Notes: generated by a model from the letters alone, not told the origin. Counted from the stretch's first letter, positions 1-6,851 are shown. The stretch: 8,994 nucleotides of DNA from Planctomycetota bacterium (GCA_026692885.1 JAPLNJ010000079.1:1-8994); one strand, 5' to 3'. Numbers and translations are program-made.

Positions 1-47
1 TCGGCCTTTCCAGGCCGATCGGGACGGTCTTGGAAGACCATCCTACA
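1..47. repeat. REP-like tandem hairpins at the window edge
   Basis: Two small hairpins lie side by side. The first has arms TCGGCCT (1-7) and AGGCCGA (12-18) around a TTCC loop. The second has arms GGTCTT (26-31) and AAGACC (34-39). Read on the minus strand the unit starts TGTAGG, like the GTAGG flank of the element at 3227-3288, and the TTCC loop is shared with that element. The unit may continue to the left of the window. It is probably a planctomycete REP-like intergenic repeat; no protein is encoded. Confidence 0.55.
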
Positions 48-112
48 TTAAGTTGGGTAAGTTATTTCCTGCCGCTCGGGCCTTGATCGGAACCTTGCGC
101 AAAACGCTAGCA

Positions 113-192
113 GGGTGGCTGGTGGCTGAGCCTAGGCGAAGCCCCAGCAACATTGGACTGGGGCTTCGCTTAGGCTCAGCCCCCAGCCACCC
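113..192. repeat. Long inverted repeat (35-bp arms, 10-nt loop)
   Basis: Positions 113-147 and 158-192 are reverse complements at 33 of 35 positions, separated by a 10-nt spacer (148-157). The two mismatches make this an old but well preserved hairpin. It lies 25 bp before the start of the transposase relic and is GC-rich without a following T-run, so a simple intrinsic terminator is unlikely. It could be a MITE-like or REP-like element, or a leftover end of the insertion that brought the transposase. Confidence 0.7.
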
Positions 193-216
193 GGACCGTG
201 GCCAGCACAAGCAGCA

Positions 217-939
217 ATGCGCAACCGTATGATCAAGGCCCGTTGCGACCCACAGGACGGCCTTGATCAAGACCAAGTCGTGCAATGCCTCCGGCGGGAC
301 CAAGTGGCGCAAGGTGCCCAATTGGCGGCCCAACTCGAACTCTCCCAGAGGACCGTCCAGCGCGCTCTCGCCAAGGTCGGCTACTACACCAGCCTCAAAC
401 GGTTACGACGTGATGACCCACGTCAGTTGTGAAACATTTCTGCGGGGATGCTCTTTACAGGCGGTGGCCCAGGAACTACCCCAGCCCATCCCCTTCAGCA
501 GTCTCTACGATCTGCAACAGAAGTTCTTGTTTTATTTGGGTCACCTACACCGCGAGGCAACACCACAGCTGGCGGCTTACCTGCAACAACGGGGTGTCAG
601 CACCTGGCTGCTCGATGATACCATCGAGGGGGATACCCCGATGTACTTCGGCGTGCACGACGCCCAGGACAACTTCTTGTTGGGGACCTAGAAGATTCCT
701 ACGGAGAACGCGGATGCGATCACCCCGTGCTTGGTGGAGGCCGCCGACCGATTCGGCCGCCCACAACGCATACTCCACGACCTCAGCAAGGCCATGGCCG
801 AGGCCTGTAAGCGCCTGGGCGAGAACGTGTCGCACACGGTGTGTCACTCCCATCTGCTCCGCGATGTGGGCCAGGATCTGTACGCCTGTCCAAAAGCCGC
901 GTTGCGGGAATTGGTGCGTCGGCTGTCTGCGACGCGCAC
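217..939 (+). pseudogene. DDE-type transposase relic, frameshifted and stop-interrupted
   Basis: The 5' part (ATG 217, open to 432) encodes a helix-turn-helix-like stretch, QLAAQLELSQRTVQRALAKV, typical of transposase N-termini. The rest is in the next frame (about 405 onward): it contains WLLDDTIEGDTPMYFGV, an in-frame TAG at 689-691, then KIPTENAD, RILHDLSKAMAEAC and HTVCHSHLLRDVGQDLY. Sequence on the two sides of the TAG clearly belongs together, so the stop is a disabling mutation. Two Asp positions (LLDDT and LHDLS) fit the first two acids of a DDE catalytic core; the expected C-terminal Glu region is missing because the similarity ends near 935. Joining the frames gives about 240 residues, shorter than most full transposases. 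The IS family was not determined. An 11-bp inverted repeat (230-240/259-269) lies in the 5' part. Certainly non-functional as it stands. Confidence 0.7.
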
Positions 940-1062
940 GACGGGCATCCTCCTTGCCACTTCGGCCGCAAGTTCAAGGTTCCTCGACGTGTAGATAGCC
1001 ACTACGTCCAACGTGTCACCCAGGATCGCGGCGGCGGCTTCCCGGCCCATCTCGCCGTCCAT
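940..1062 (-). pseudogene. Tyrosine recombinase (phage-type integrase) C-terminal remnant
   Basis: On the minus strand, from 1062 down to about 943, the reading is EMGREAAAAILGDTLDVVAI followed by YTSRNLELAAEVARRMP. This resembles the last 40 residues of planctomycete site-specific integrases, in which the pattern is an LGH-type motif, then V-T-x-x-Y (catalytic Tyr) and E/S-R-N/D-L-x-x-A. The His of the LGH motif is Asp here (ILGD), and the Tyr is present in AIYTSRN. Nothing upstream on this strand continues the catalytic domain, so only the end survives. It touches the 3' end of the oppositely oriented transposase relic. Recognition is from memory of the family and should be confirmed by a search. 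Confidence 0.5.
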
Positions 1063-1104
1063 CTGTTCGGACCGGCCATGACGGGGCTGGTGGGGATGCC
1101 AGTG

Positions 1105-1274
1105 GGCCCTGGCAGGCGGAAGAAGTCAGCAACAGGACAATTCAGATCGGGCAGCACGTCTTCGCCCGAGATTTCATCCTGCTCGCCAAATCAACGATCC
1201 CGGTTCTCCGGATGGTGGACCCCGTCGAAGAACGCGTCGGCCGTCAGCGGTTTTGTCGTGGTTGCCGTAGCCAT
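1105..1274 (-). pseudogene. Uma2-family (DUF820) nuclease relic with its middle deleted
   Basis: An ATG at 1274-1272 opens 27 codons, MATATTTKPLTADAFF followed by DGVHHPENRDR, which is the characteristic N-terminus of many planctomycete Uma2 proteins. A TGA follows at 1193-1191. In the same frame directly after it comes EQDEISGEDVLPDLNCPVA and DFFRLPG (1184 to about 1105), which matches the usual C-terminus of the same family (x-GEDVLPGF-x-C-x-V-A-x-F). The core of about 130 residues that carries the PD-(D/E)XK-like fold is absent. Uma2 proteins are normally about 190-230 residues, so this is a two-ended stub and non-functional. The function of intact members is uncertain; they are usually annotated as putative endonucleases. 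Confidence 0.6.
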
Positions 1275-1421
1275 GAGCAAACTCAGTCTCTGTCAGGCAC
1301 AATGCATCACTGCTGGCATTGTCGCGAGCCTGGACGTTGACGTCATTGCGCGGATTCCGGGCGGATTTCGGGGACACCATACTTGCATTCTTGACGAGCG
1401 TGTGCGATTCAGGCCGTCCGC

Positions 1422-1690
1422 GGGGTCAGACCTAGCACCAAACGGTTTTCGGGGTTGTCGGTGTCAAGAATGGGGTTTTGCGGTTTCGCATAGACGGACC
1501 GCCAGCTGGGGTCAGACATACAGATTTCACCTTTCGCGGGCAGAAGGCTTTCCCTAGGCTTGGGCCCACGACCGCGAAAACTGAAATCTGTACGTCTGAC
1601 CCATTGTCTCACGCCCCGTCTCTGCTGAACCGTTAAGTCTCATTCTTTGCCCGCGGGGGCCAAAATATCGTTTGGTGCTAGTTTCTGGTT
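1422..1690. repeat. Nested inverted-repeat element (MITE-like)
   Basis: The outer arms CTAGCACCAAACG (1432-1444) and CGTTTGGTGCTAG (1669-1681) are a perfect 13-bp inverted repeat with weaker similarity beyond it. The motif GGGGTCAGAC occurs directly at 1422-1431 and 1508-1517 and inverted as GTCTGACCC at 1594-1602. The arrangement suggests one palindromic element inserted in or near another, or one composite non-autonomous element. No transposase lies inside. Confidence 0.55.
1507..1603. repeat. Inner hairpin with 32-bp arms (GGGTCAGAC-type REP)
   Basis: Positions 1507-1539 and 1572-1603 pair as reverse complements with three mismatches and one extra G; the arms start TGGGTCAGAC and run through ACAGATTTCA to TTCGCGG. 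The 32-nt middle is unpaired. Arms opening with GGGTCAGAC next to a (T)CTGTA block are a recurrent intergenic repeat type in planctomycetes and other bacteria, often mobilised by Y1/RAYT transposases. No such transposase is in this window. Confidence 0.65.
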
Positions 1691-1773
1691 TGCGGTGTTG
1701 GACGGGTCGTGTAGAGCAGCGTGATAGCATGGCCCTGCGTGCCTATTTGTTGGGCAGGGCTTGTCGACGTTCG

Positions 1774-1802
1774 TTGACAGCCATTCCTAAGTTGTTTAGC
1801 AT
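1774..1802 (+). promoter_or_regulatory. Sigma-70-type promoter of argH
   Basis: A perfect -35 box TTGACA (1774-1779) is followed after exactly 17 bp by TAGCAT (1797-1802), which matches TATAAT at four positions including the important A2 and T6. Transcription would start near 1809, giving a leader of about 50 nt before the argH start. Confidence 0.5.
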
Positions 1803-1847
1803 TAACCGGTTGTTGTTCCTGGAAGGGCTTCGAATTGAGTGGGATTT

Positions 1848-1853
1848 AGGAGG
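1848..1853 (+). promoter_or_regulatory. argH ribosome binding site (AGGAGG), decides a TTG start
   Basis: A full Shine-Dalgarno consensus AGGAGG lies six bases before an in-frame TTG (1860-1862). An upstream in-frame GTG at 1839 would place this site inside the coding sequence and has no ribosome binding site of its own. The TTG is therefore the better start. Confidence 0.75.
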
Positions 1854-1859
1854 CAGTCA

Positions 1860-3251
1860 TTGTCCAGCCCCAGCCGCGGAGGCGTGTTCCAGCAGGCGAC
1901 GGATCGTCGTGTGGAACGGTTTACTGAAAGCATCAGTTTCGATCGCCGCCTGTATGCACACGACATTGCGGGATCGATCGCGCATGCCCAAATGCTTGCA
2001 GCAGTGGGACTTATCTCCACAGATGAAAGCCGAACAATCGAGGCGGCCCTGCTGGATATACGTCGTGAGATCGAAGAGGGGCAATTCGAGTTTGACGTGC
2101 GGCTGGAAGATATCCACATGCACATCGAAAGCCGCCTGATCGACCGCTTGGGGGACACGGGCCGCAAGCTGCACACAGGCCGCAGTCGCAATGATCAAGT
2201 CTCGACCGACCTGCGCCTGTGGACTCGAGACGCCATCGATCGGGTCGATGCCGGGTTGCTCGAACTGCAGCGAGCATTCGTCGGCCGATGCGACCGAGAT
2301 GCGGACGTGATTCTGCCAGCGTACACTCATCTGCAACGTGCCCAACCGGTACTGGCTCCTCACTATTGGCTAGCATACTGCGAGAAATTCGAACGCGACC
2401 GCCAGCGTCTGGCCGATGGTCGAAAACGGGTTAATGTCTGCAGTCTGGGAGTTGCTGCGGTGGCCGGAACCAGCTTGCCCATCGATCGTGAAGATGTGGC
2501 GCGACGGTTGGGGTTTGCCGGGGTGGCGGCTAACAGCGTGGATGTCTCCAGTGACCGCGATTTCGTCCTGGAGTCTGTCTTCGCGCTGGCCTTGATCGCC
2601 GAGCACTTGAGCACCTGGGCAGAAGAATGGATCCTCTGGTCAACGGTGGAGTTCAATTTCCTGAAGTTGCCTCAGGCATTCTGTACCGGGTCCTCGATCA
2701 TGCCGCAGAAGATCAATCCGGATGTGTTGGAATTGACTCGGGGCAAGACCGCACGGGTCATCGGTAACTTGCAGACCCTGTTGGTGCTAGTGAAGGGCCT
2801 GCCATTGGCCTACAACCGGGATCTGCAGGAGGACAAGCCGGCGATGTTCGATGCGTTCGACACGGTGGAGGCCTGTCTGCAGTTAGCCGCGCCGCTGGTG
2901 CGCGGCGCGGAACTGAACCGGACCGCGATTGCCGGCCGACTCGATCGCGGCTACCTGGATGCGACGACCTTGATGGAGTACTTGATACGGCGCGGCATGC
3001 CGCAGCGCACCGCTCATCACTTGGTCGGCGAATTGGTGGCCAAGGCCATCCAGCGGGGCGTCCCGCTGGCGGACTTGACGCTGGAGGAATTCCAACAGTC
3101 GCATCCGGATCTGGACCAGGGGGTGTACGAGGTGTTGGGGGTCCGGAAGGCCGTGCAAGCTTTCGTGAGCTACGGGTCGACTGCTCCGGCCGAGGTCGCC
3201 CAGCAAGTGGCGAGTTGGAAAGTAAAGGTAGGGTCAGGCTTTCCAGCCTGA
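1860..3251 (+). CDS. argH: Argininosuccinate lyase
   Basis: Cytoplasmic lyase for the last step of arginine synthesis, splitting argininosuccinate into arginine and fumarate; it acts as a homotetramer of the fumarase/aspartase superfamily. From the TTG start the protein has 463 residues, the usual family length. Visible landmarks are [20 protein letters not shown] near residue 24, [17 protein letters not shown] (105-121), YTHLQRAQP (155-163) with the conserved His, and the superfamily signature [12 protein letters not shown] (277-288) carrying the catalytic Ser loop, then [10 protein letters not shown] (318-327). The C-terminus [17 protein letters not shown] is typical; the last residues (about VGSGFPA) and the stop codon are encoded by the REP-like hairpin at 3227-3288, so the native end was probably altered by that repeat. 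It has its own promoter (1774-1802). No other arg gene is nearby. Assignment is secure; only the start is a choice. Confidence 0.96.
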   Translation: MSSPSRGGVFQQATDRRVERFTESISFDRRLYAHDIAGSIAHAQMLAAVGLISTDESRTIEAALLDIRREIEEGQFEFDVRLEDIHMHIESRLIDRLGDTGRKLHTGRSRNDQVSTDLRLWTRDAIDRVDAGLLELQRAFVGRCDRDADVILPAYTHLQRAQPVLAPHYWLAYCEKFERDRQRLADGRKRVNVCSLGVAAVAGTSLPIDREDVARRLGFAGVAANSVDVSSDRDFVLESVFALALIAEHLSTWAEEWILWSTVEFNFLKLPQAFCTGSSIMPQKINPDVLELTRGKTARVIGNLQTLLVLVKGLPLAYNRDLQEDKPAMFDAFDTVEACLQLAAPLVRGAELNRTAIAGRLDRGYLDATTLMEYLIRRGMPQRTAHHLVGELVAKAIQRGVPLADLTLEEFQQSHPDLDQGVYEVLGVRKAVQAFVSYGSTAPAEVAQQVASWKVKVGSGFPA

Positions 3252-3288
3252 CGCGTAGGCGATGTCAGGCTGGAAAGCCTGACCTACC
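3227..3288. repeat. REP-like double hairpin overlapping the argH stop codon
   Basis: The left arm (3227-3252) and right arm (3264-3288) are reverse complements over 25 bp with a single bulged G, around an 11-nt spacer. Each arm is itself a hairpin: GTCAGGCT-TTCC-AGCCTGAC on the left and GTCAGGCT-GGAA-AGCCTGAC on the right. GGTAGG/CCTACC close the ends. The argH TGA is at 3249-3251, inside the left hairpin. In RNA it could protect the argH mRNA 3' end or weaken read-through into the gene at 3309; no T-run follows, so it is not a classic terminator. Confidence 0.8.
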
Positions 3289-3308
3289 AACGTTCGGAAA
3301 CAACGCAG

Positions 3309-5726
3309 ATGAGCTGTTTTTCACCTAAACTGATCCTGACTGTGGCGCTGCTCCTCGTTACGTCGGGGCTGTCGGCAGCGGAAGACCCGTTCGCCCCGGA
3401 CGCTGGCGGCAAACCCAACGTCGGCGGTGCGAAGCCGGCTGCACCGCCCGCTGCGAAGCCCGCCGAAAAGGCCAAGCCAGGCGGCGAGCAGCTCGACTTG
3501 GAAACGGGCCTACCTGAAGGGCCGGAGCGGAATCCCGTAGTCCTGGCCATTCGCGATTCAAAGCCATCCAAACCCGACGAGCTGATGTTCGCCGTGCAGA
3601 CGCTGGTCGACATCGGACGCGTGGATGAGGCCAAAGTGTATCTGAAGAAGTTGGTGGCTGCCGCACCCACTCGCGATACGCTGGTGTCGTTTCACGACAA
3701 GTACGGCTCCGCGTTTTTCTATCGCCTGTTGCGCGACCATCGCCTGAAGCCGGAGGGCGAGCCATTTGCACGGTCGGTACTCGACGCCGCATACGCCGCA
3801 GCGCGTGATCCGGCCCTACTGAAGACGCTGGTCAAACAGTTGAACGACCCTGCTCCGTTGGCTCGCGATCAGGCCCTTGACAAATTGCGCGCGGCGGACT
3901 CCGCGGTTCTGCCTCCGATCTTCGAGGTGTTGTCCGATCGCAACCGAGCCGCGGAGCATCCGCGGTTGCGCGCGGCGTTAGTGGCCATCAGCCCGACCAT
4001 GATCGATCCTCTGCTGGCGGCTCTGGATTGCGCCGACGCCACGCTGCGGGTGCAAGTGTTGGACGTGCTCGGCCAGTTTCGCATGTCGCGGGCGATTCCG
4101 CTGTTGATCGGTCCGTCTCTGGCAGCCGACACACCCGCCGAAGTGCGGGAGGCGGCGAAGCAGGCTCTGCTGCGGATCGTCGGAAAGCAGCCCAGCCAGT
4201 ATGAGGCGGAACAGTTTCTGTTTCGTCGAGCGAAAGGCTTCTTCGACGGCGACTTACCGACCCAACCGGACGCCGACGATAAGATCGCGATGTGGCAGTG
4301 GGACGAGCAGCAGAAGACCTGCGTTCCGCGGCACTATCCGGCGGCGCAGGCCGGCTTGATATTGGCCACCCGCCTGGCTCGCGACTTGGTTCGGATGGCA
4401 CCGGAAAACGCCGATTTCCGCCGCTTGTTCCTGGCGACGAATTTGCAGTTCGCGCAATTGGAACAGGGCCTGGACCGGCCGTTGCCCGAGGGCCCGGGCA
4501 CCGTCTACGCCCAGGCCGCCGCGTTCGACACCGGCGTGTTGGAGGATCTGCTGGTCTACGCCCAGGAGAAGGGCTATGCACCTGCCGCCCAGGCGGCCGT
4601 GCAGATCTTAGGGAATCGCGGCCAGGCGTCCTTGCTGCGGGCTGACGGAGGACGGCCGCGGGCGCTGGCCCTGGCACTGCAATGCCCGGATCGGCGGGTG
4701 CGGCTGGCTGCCGCTCGGGCCATTATTCGCATCGATCCCAAGTCTCCCTACGCCGGATCGAGCGCGCTGCCGGAGACGTTGGCGTACCTGGTTCGGACCG
4801 CCGGTTCCCGCCGCGTGTTGGTGGCGCACCAGCGGATGGAACGCGCTCAGAGTCTGGTGGGTTTCTTGAACCAGATCGGCTTTGACGCGGACTCGGCCCG
4901 GACGGGGAACGATGTCTTCCGACTGGCCTCGAACAACCCCGACTACGAGTTTGTCATGCTGAGCGACGGGATCGACAAACCGAGTGCCAGCGAGACCATT
5001 CAGATGTTGCGGCGCGACCCACGCACGAGCGGTCTACCGGTGGGGCTGATGGCCCGCGAGGAGACGCTGGGAAAAGCCGAGCAGTCGGCGGAGCACGATC
5101 GGCTGGTGTTGGCCTTCCCCCGCCCCCACGACACGCAGACCATGGGCTACGAGGCGACACGGCTGGCCGAGCTCAGCGGTCGGGCCACGACGACCCGTGA
5201 CGAACGCGTGAAGCAGGCCCAGGAAGCGTTGGACTACCTGGGTCGTTTGGCGCAGGCGCCGCGCGAGTATGCTTTCTACGATCTGTTGCGGCACGAGGCC
5301 GCGATCCAGGCGGCCCTCTCGCTGCCGCAGTTCTCCGTCAAGGCCGCGCCGGTGTTGGGCTGCTTGGGATCACCAGCGGCCCAGCGAGCCCTGGTCACTT
5401 TCGCCGGTCAAATCGCTCGGCCCGTGGCGGCCCGTGAGGCAGCGGCCAAGGCCTTCGCCTTCGCCGTGCAACAGCACGGCGTGCTGCTGAATCGCGAGGA
5501 GGTTGTGCAGCAATACGAGCGTTACAACCAGAGTGCGACCGAGGACGAGGAGACCCAACAGGTGTTGGCGTCTTTGCTGGATGTGATCGAATCGCGCAGC
5601 AAGAAATCGAAGCCGGGCGCCGTCCCAGCCCCGGCTGAAAAGCCGGCTGCGCCCGGCGTGAAGACGCCTGACGGGTCCCCGCCGGCCGCCAAGCAAACGC
5701 CTGAGCCACCGACCACGGACACCTGA
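3309..5726 (+). CDS. Exported HEAT-repeat protein with a receiver-like domain lacking the phospho-site
   Basis: An 805-residue protein of unknown role. Residues 1-24 form a Sec signal peptide (Lys7, hydrophobic core LILTVALLLVTSGL, cleavage likely after SAA24). Residues 25-60 are a Pro/Ala/Lys/Gly-rich linker. HEAT-like helical repeats run from about 170 to 293 (LVKQLNDPAPLARDQALDKL, then related units), followed by a helical region (about 295-450) and another HEAT-like unit (about 451-477). Residues 502-585 resemble a CheY-type receiver: RVLVAHQRMER, then FLNQIGFDADSARTGNDVFR, YEFVMLSDGID, and MLRRDPRTSGLPVGLMA. The acidic pair is His-Gln (507-508), and the phospho-acceptor position appears to be Ser552 (Asp553 is next), so phosphorylation is unlikely. 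More helices follow (632-762), then a Pro/Ala/Lys-rich tail (763-805). The start is the ATG that begins the signal peptide; the ribosome binding site is weak. It ends 16 bp before the sigma-54 activator gene, so an operon is likely. A scaffold in the periplasm or envelope is inferred. Confidence 0.85.
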   Translation: MSCFSPKLILTVALLLVTSGLSAAEDPFAPDAGGKPNVGGAKPAAPPAAKPAEKAKPGGEQLDLETGLPEGPERNPVVLAIRDSKPSKPDELMFAVQTLVDIGRVDEAKVYLKKLVAAAPTRDTLVSFHDKYGSAFFYRLLRDHRLKPEGEPFARSVLDAAYAAARDPALLKTLVKQLNDPAPLARDQALDKLRAADSAVLPPIFEVLSDRNRAAEHPRLRAALVAISPTMIDPLLAALDCADATLRVQVLDVLGQFRMSRAIPLLIGPSLAADTPAEVREAAKQALLRIVGKQPSQYEAEQFLFRRAKGFFDGDLPTQPDADDKIAMWQWDEQQKTCVPRHYPAAQAGLILATRLARDLVRMAPENADFRRLFLATNLQFAQLEQGLDRPLPEGPGTVYAQAAAFDTGVLEDLLVYAQEKGYAPAAQAAVQILGNRGQASLLRADGGRPRALALALQCPDRRVRLAAARAIIRIDPKSPYAGSSALPETLAYLVRTAGSRRVLVAHQRMERAQSLVGFLNQIGFDADSARTGNDVFRLASNNPDYEFVMLSDGIDKPSASETIQMLRRDPRTSGLPVGLMAREETLGKAEQSAEHDRLVLAFPRPHDTQTMGYEATRLAELSGRATTTRDERVKQAQEALDYLGRLAQAPREYAFYDLLRHEAAIQAALSLPQFSVKAAPVLGCLGSPAAQRALVTFAGQIARPVAAREAAAKAFAFAVQQHGVLLNREEVVQQYERYNQSATEDEETQQVLASLLDVIESRSKKSKPGAVPAPAEKPAAPGVKTPDGSPPAAKQTPEPPTTDT

Positions 5727-5742
5727 TCAGCGATTCGCCGCC

Positions 5743-6801
5743 ATGCCCGCCTACGGACCCAACTACCTGAACGAATCCGGCCCGCCGATTCCCAGCCTGA
5801 TCGGCTCCAGTCGGGCCATGGAAGAGGTCTATCGCGTTACGCGGCGAGTGGCGCGCAGCAATGCTTCGGTCTTGTTGCTGGGCGAGACCGGCGTGGGCAA
5901 GGAACTGATCGCCACCGCGATTCACCAATTGAGCAATCGCGCCAGCGGGCCCTTCGTGAAGGTGAACTGCGGCGCGCTCAGCGAGAGCCTGTTGGAAAGC
6001 GAACTCTTCGGCCATGTCCGCGGCTCGTTCACAGGCGCCGTGAACAATCGCATCGGCCGGTTCGAAGCGGCCGACACCGGCACGATCTTTCTGGATGAGA
6101 TCAACTCGACCACGCTGCATCTGCAGGTCAAGCTCCTGCGGGTCCTGCAGGAACATGAGTTCGAACGCGTGGGAGATACCCAGACCATCCGCGCCGACAC
6201 ACGGGTGATTGCCGCCAGCAACCGCAACCTGATGGACCTGGTGGAAGCCGAGCGTTTCCGCGAGGATCTGTATTGGCGGCTAAATGTAGTCCCCGTCGAG
6301 ATCCCGCCGCTGCGGATGCGCCGCGAGGATATTCCGGCGCTGGTGGCGCACTTCCTGAACTACTACAACGAAGCCAACGACCGCTACGTGGCCCATATCC
6401 AGCGGGAGGCGATGGAAGCGTTGCAGGAGTATCATTGGCCCGGCAATGTGCGGGAACTACAGAATTACGTCGAGCGGGCCGTGGTGATGGCCGAAGGCGA
6501 TGAGTTGACCCTGGCACTGCTGCCTGATGAGGTCACCGGTAAACAGGCCCCGCGCCGGGGTATCATCCAGGGCGTGGACCTGGCCACCCTGACCCACGAG
6601 TTGGTCCAGCAGGGATTGGCCGACTCGACAGAGGACGCAGGGGATCTGCATGACAAGATTGTCAACGGTGTTGAGCGGGAGTTGATCACGCAGGTCATGC
6701 AAGTCTGCAACAACGTGCAAACCAAAGCGGCCTCGAAACTGGGCATCAACCGCAACACGCTGCACAAGAAGCTGACGGAATACGAATTGGCGGAGGAATA
6801 G
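5743..6801 (+). CDS. Sigma-54-dependent transcriptional activator (AAA+ / Fis HTH, no sensory domain)
   Basis: A 352-residue bacterial enhancer-binding protein that would remodel sigma-54 RNA polymerase by ATP hydrolysis. The AAA+ domain starts almost at the N-terminus (IGSSRAMEEVYRVTRRVA, 20-37). Walker A is GETGVGKE (47-54); the sigma-54 contact loop is GSFTGA (94-99), a mild variant of GAFTGA that keeps the FTGA core; Walker B is TIFLDE (114-119); the arginine-finger region is RFREDLYWRLN (171-181); sensor II is WPGNVRELQN (232-241). The C-terminus has a Fis-type helix-turn-helix (about 326-345, AASKLGINRNTLHKKL). Residues 265-310 are a linker. Receiver, GAF or PAS domains are absent, so control must come from a partner or from expression level, as in PspF-like proteins. 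It is the second gene of a likely operon with the exported HEAT protein. Translation start is the ATG 16 bp after the previous stop; no clear Shine-Dalgarno is seen. Confidence 0.93.
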   Translation: MPAYGPNYLNESGPPIPSLIGSSRAMEEVYRVTRRVARSNASVLLLGETGVGKELIATAIHQLSNRASGPFVKVNCGALSESLLESELFGHVRGSFTGAVNNRIGRFEAADTGTIFLDEINSTTLHLQVKLLRVLQEHEFERVGDTQTIRADTRVIAASNRNLMDLVEAERFREDLYWRLNVVPVEIPPLRMRREDIPALVAHFLNYYNEANDRYVAHIQREAMEALQEYHWPGNVRELQNYVERAVVMAEGDELTLALLPDEVTGKQAPRRGIIQGVDLATLTHELVQQGLADSTEDAGDLHDKIVNGVERELITQVMQVCNNVQTKAASKLGINRNTLHKKLTEYELAEE

Positions 6802-6802
6802 C

Positions 6803-6851
6803 CCGTTGGCTAAGGACTGCCAAAGAATTTGCTATTTCTAACCGCCAACGG
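6803..6851. promoter_or_regulatory. 8-bp inverted repeat bracketing the promoter region
   Basis: CCGTTGGC (6803-6810) and GCCAACGG (6844-6851) are perfect reverse complements 33 bp apart. A further TTGGC/GCCAA pair lies at 6806-6810 and 6819-6823. These might be operator half-sites or a weak terminator stem for the activator gene; there is no T-run. Confidence 0.3.
6818..6833 (+). promoter_or_regulatory. Possible sigma-54 promoter (-24/-12)
   Basis: TGCCAA-N5-TTGCT matches the consensus TGGCAC-N5-TTGCW with a perfect -12 element and correct spacing, but one G of the -24 GG is a C. It lies 17 bp after the end of a sigma-54 activator gene. Weak on sequence alone. Confidence 0.25.

Larger units (their letters stand above)
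1275..1859. other. Intergenic stretch without a credible gene
   Basis: No reading frame here resembles a protein, and the open frames are low-quality. From 1275 to 1421 nothing recognisable is visible. From 1422 to 1690 it holds a nested inverted-repeat element, and from 1774 the argH promoter region. The sequence is less GC-biased near 1650-1850 than in the genes. Confidence 0.6.

Noticed and set aside
230..269. Perfect 11-bp inverted repeat TGATCAAGGCC / GGCCTTGATCA with an 18-nt spacer
   Set aside because: Real in the sequence, but it lies in the 5' part of the transposase relic and has no other supporting signal, so it was not listed as a separate regulatory site.
841..1557. Open frame of 238 codons on the plus strand
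   Set aside because: It crosses three relics and a repeat, has no domain-like sequence, and competes with family-like readings on the minus strand.
3227..3288. Intrinsic terminator after argH
   Set aside because: The hairpins are strong, but there is no T-run and the structure has the layout of a REP-like repeat, so it was listed as a repeat.
3988..4677. Arg/Pro/Ser-rich 229-codon frame on the minus strand
   Set aside because: Composition is typical of an antisense shadow of the HEAT-protein gene; no motif and no start signal.
5395..6156. 253-codon minus-strand frame across the junction of the HEAT gene and the activator gene
   Set aside because: Antisense to two well supported genes; no recognisable protein features.
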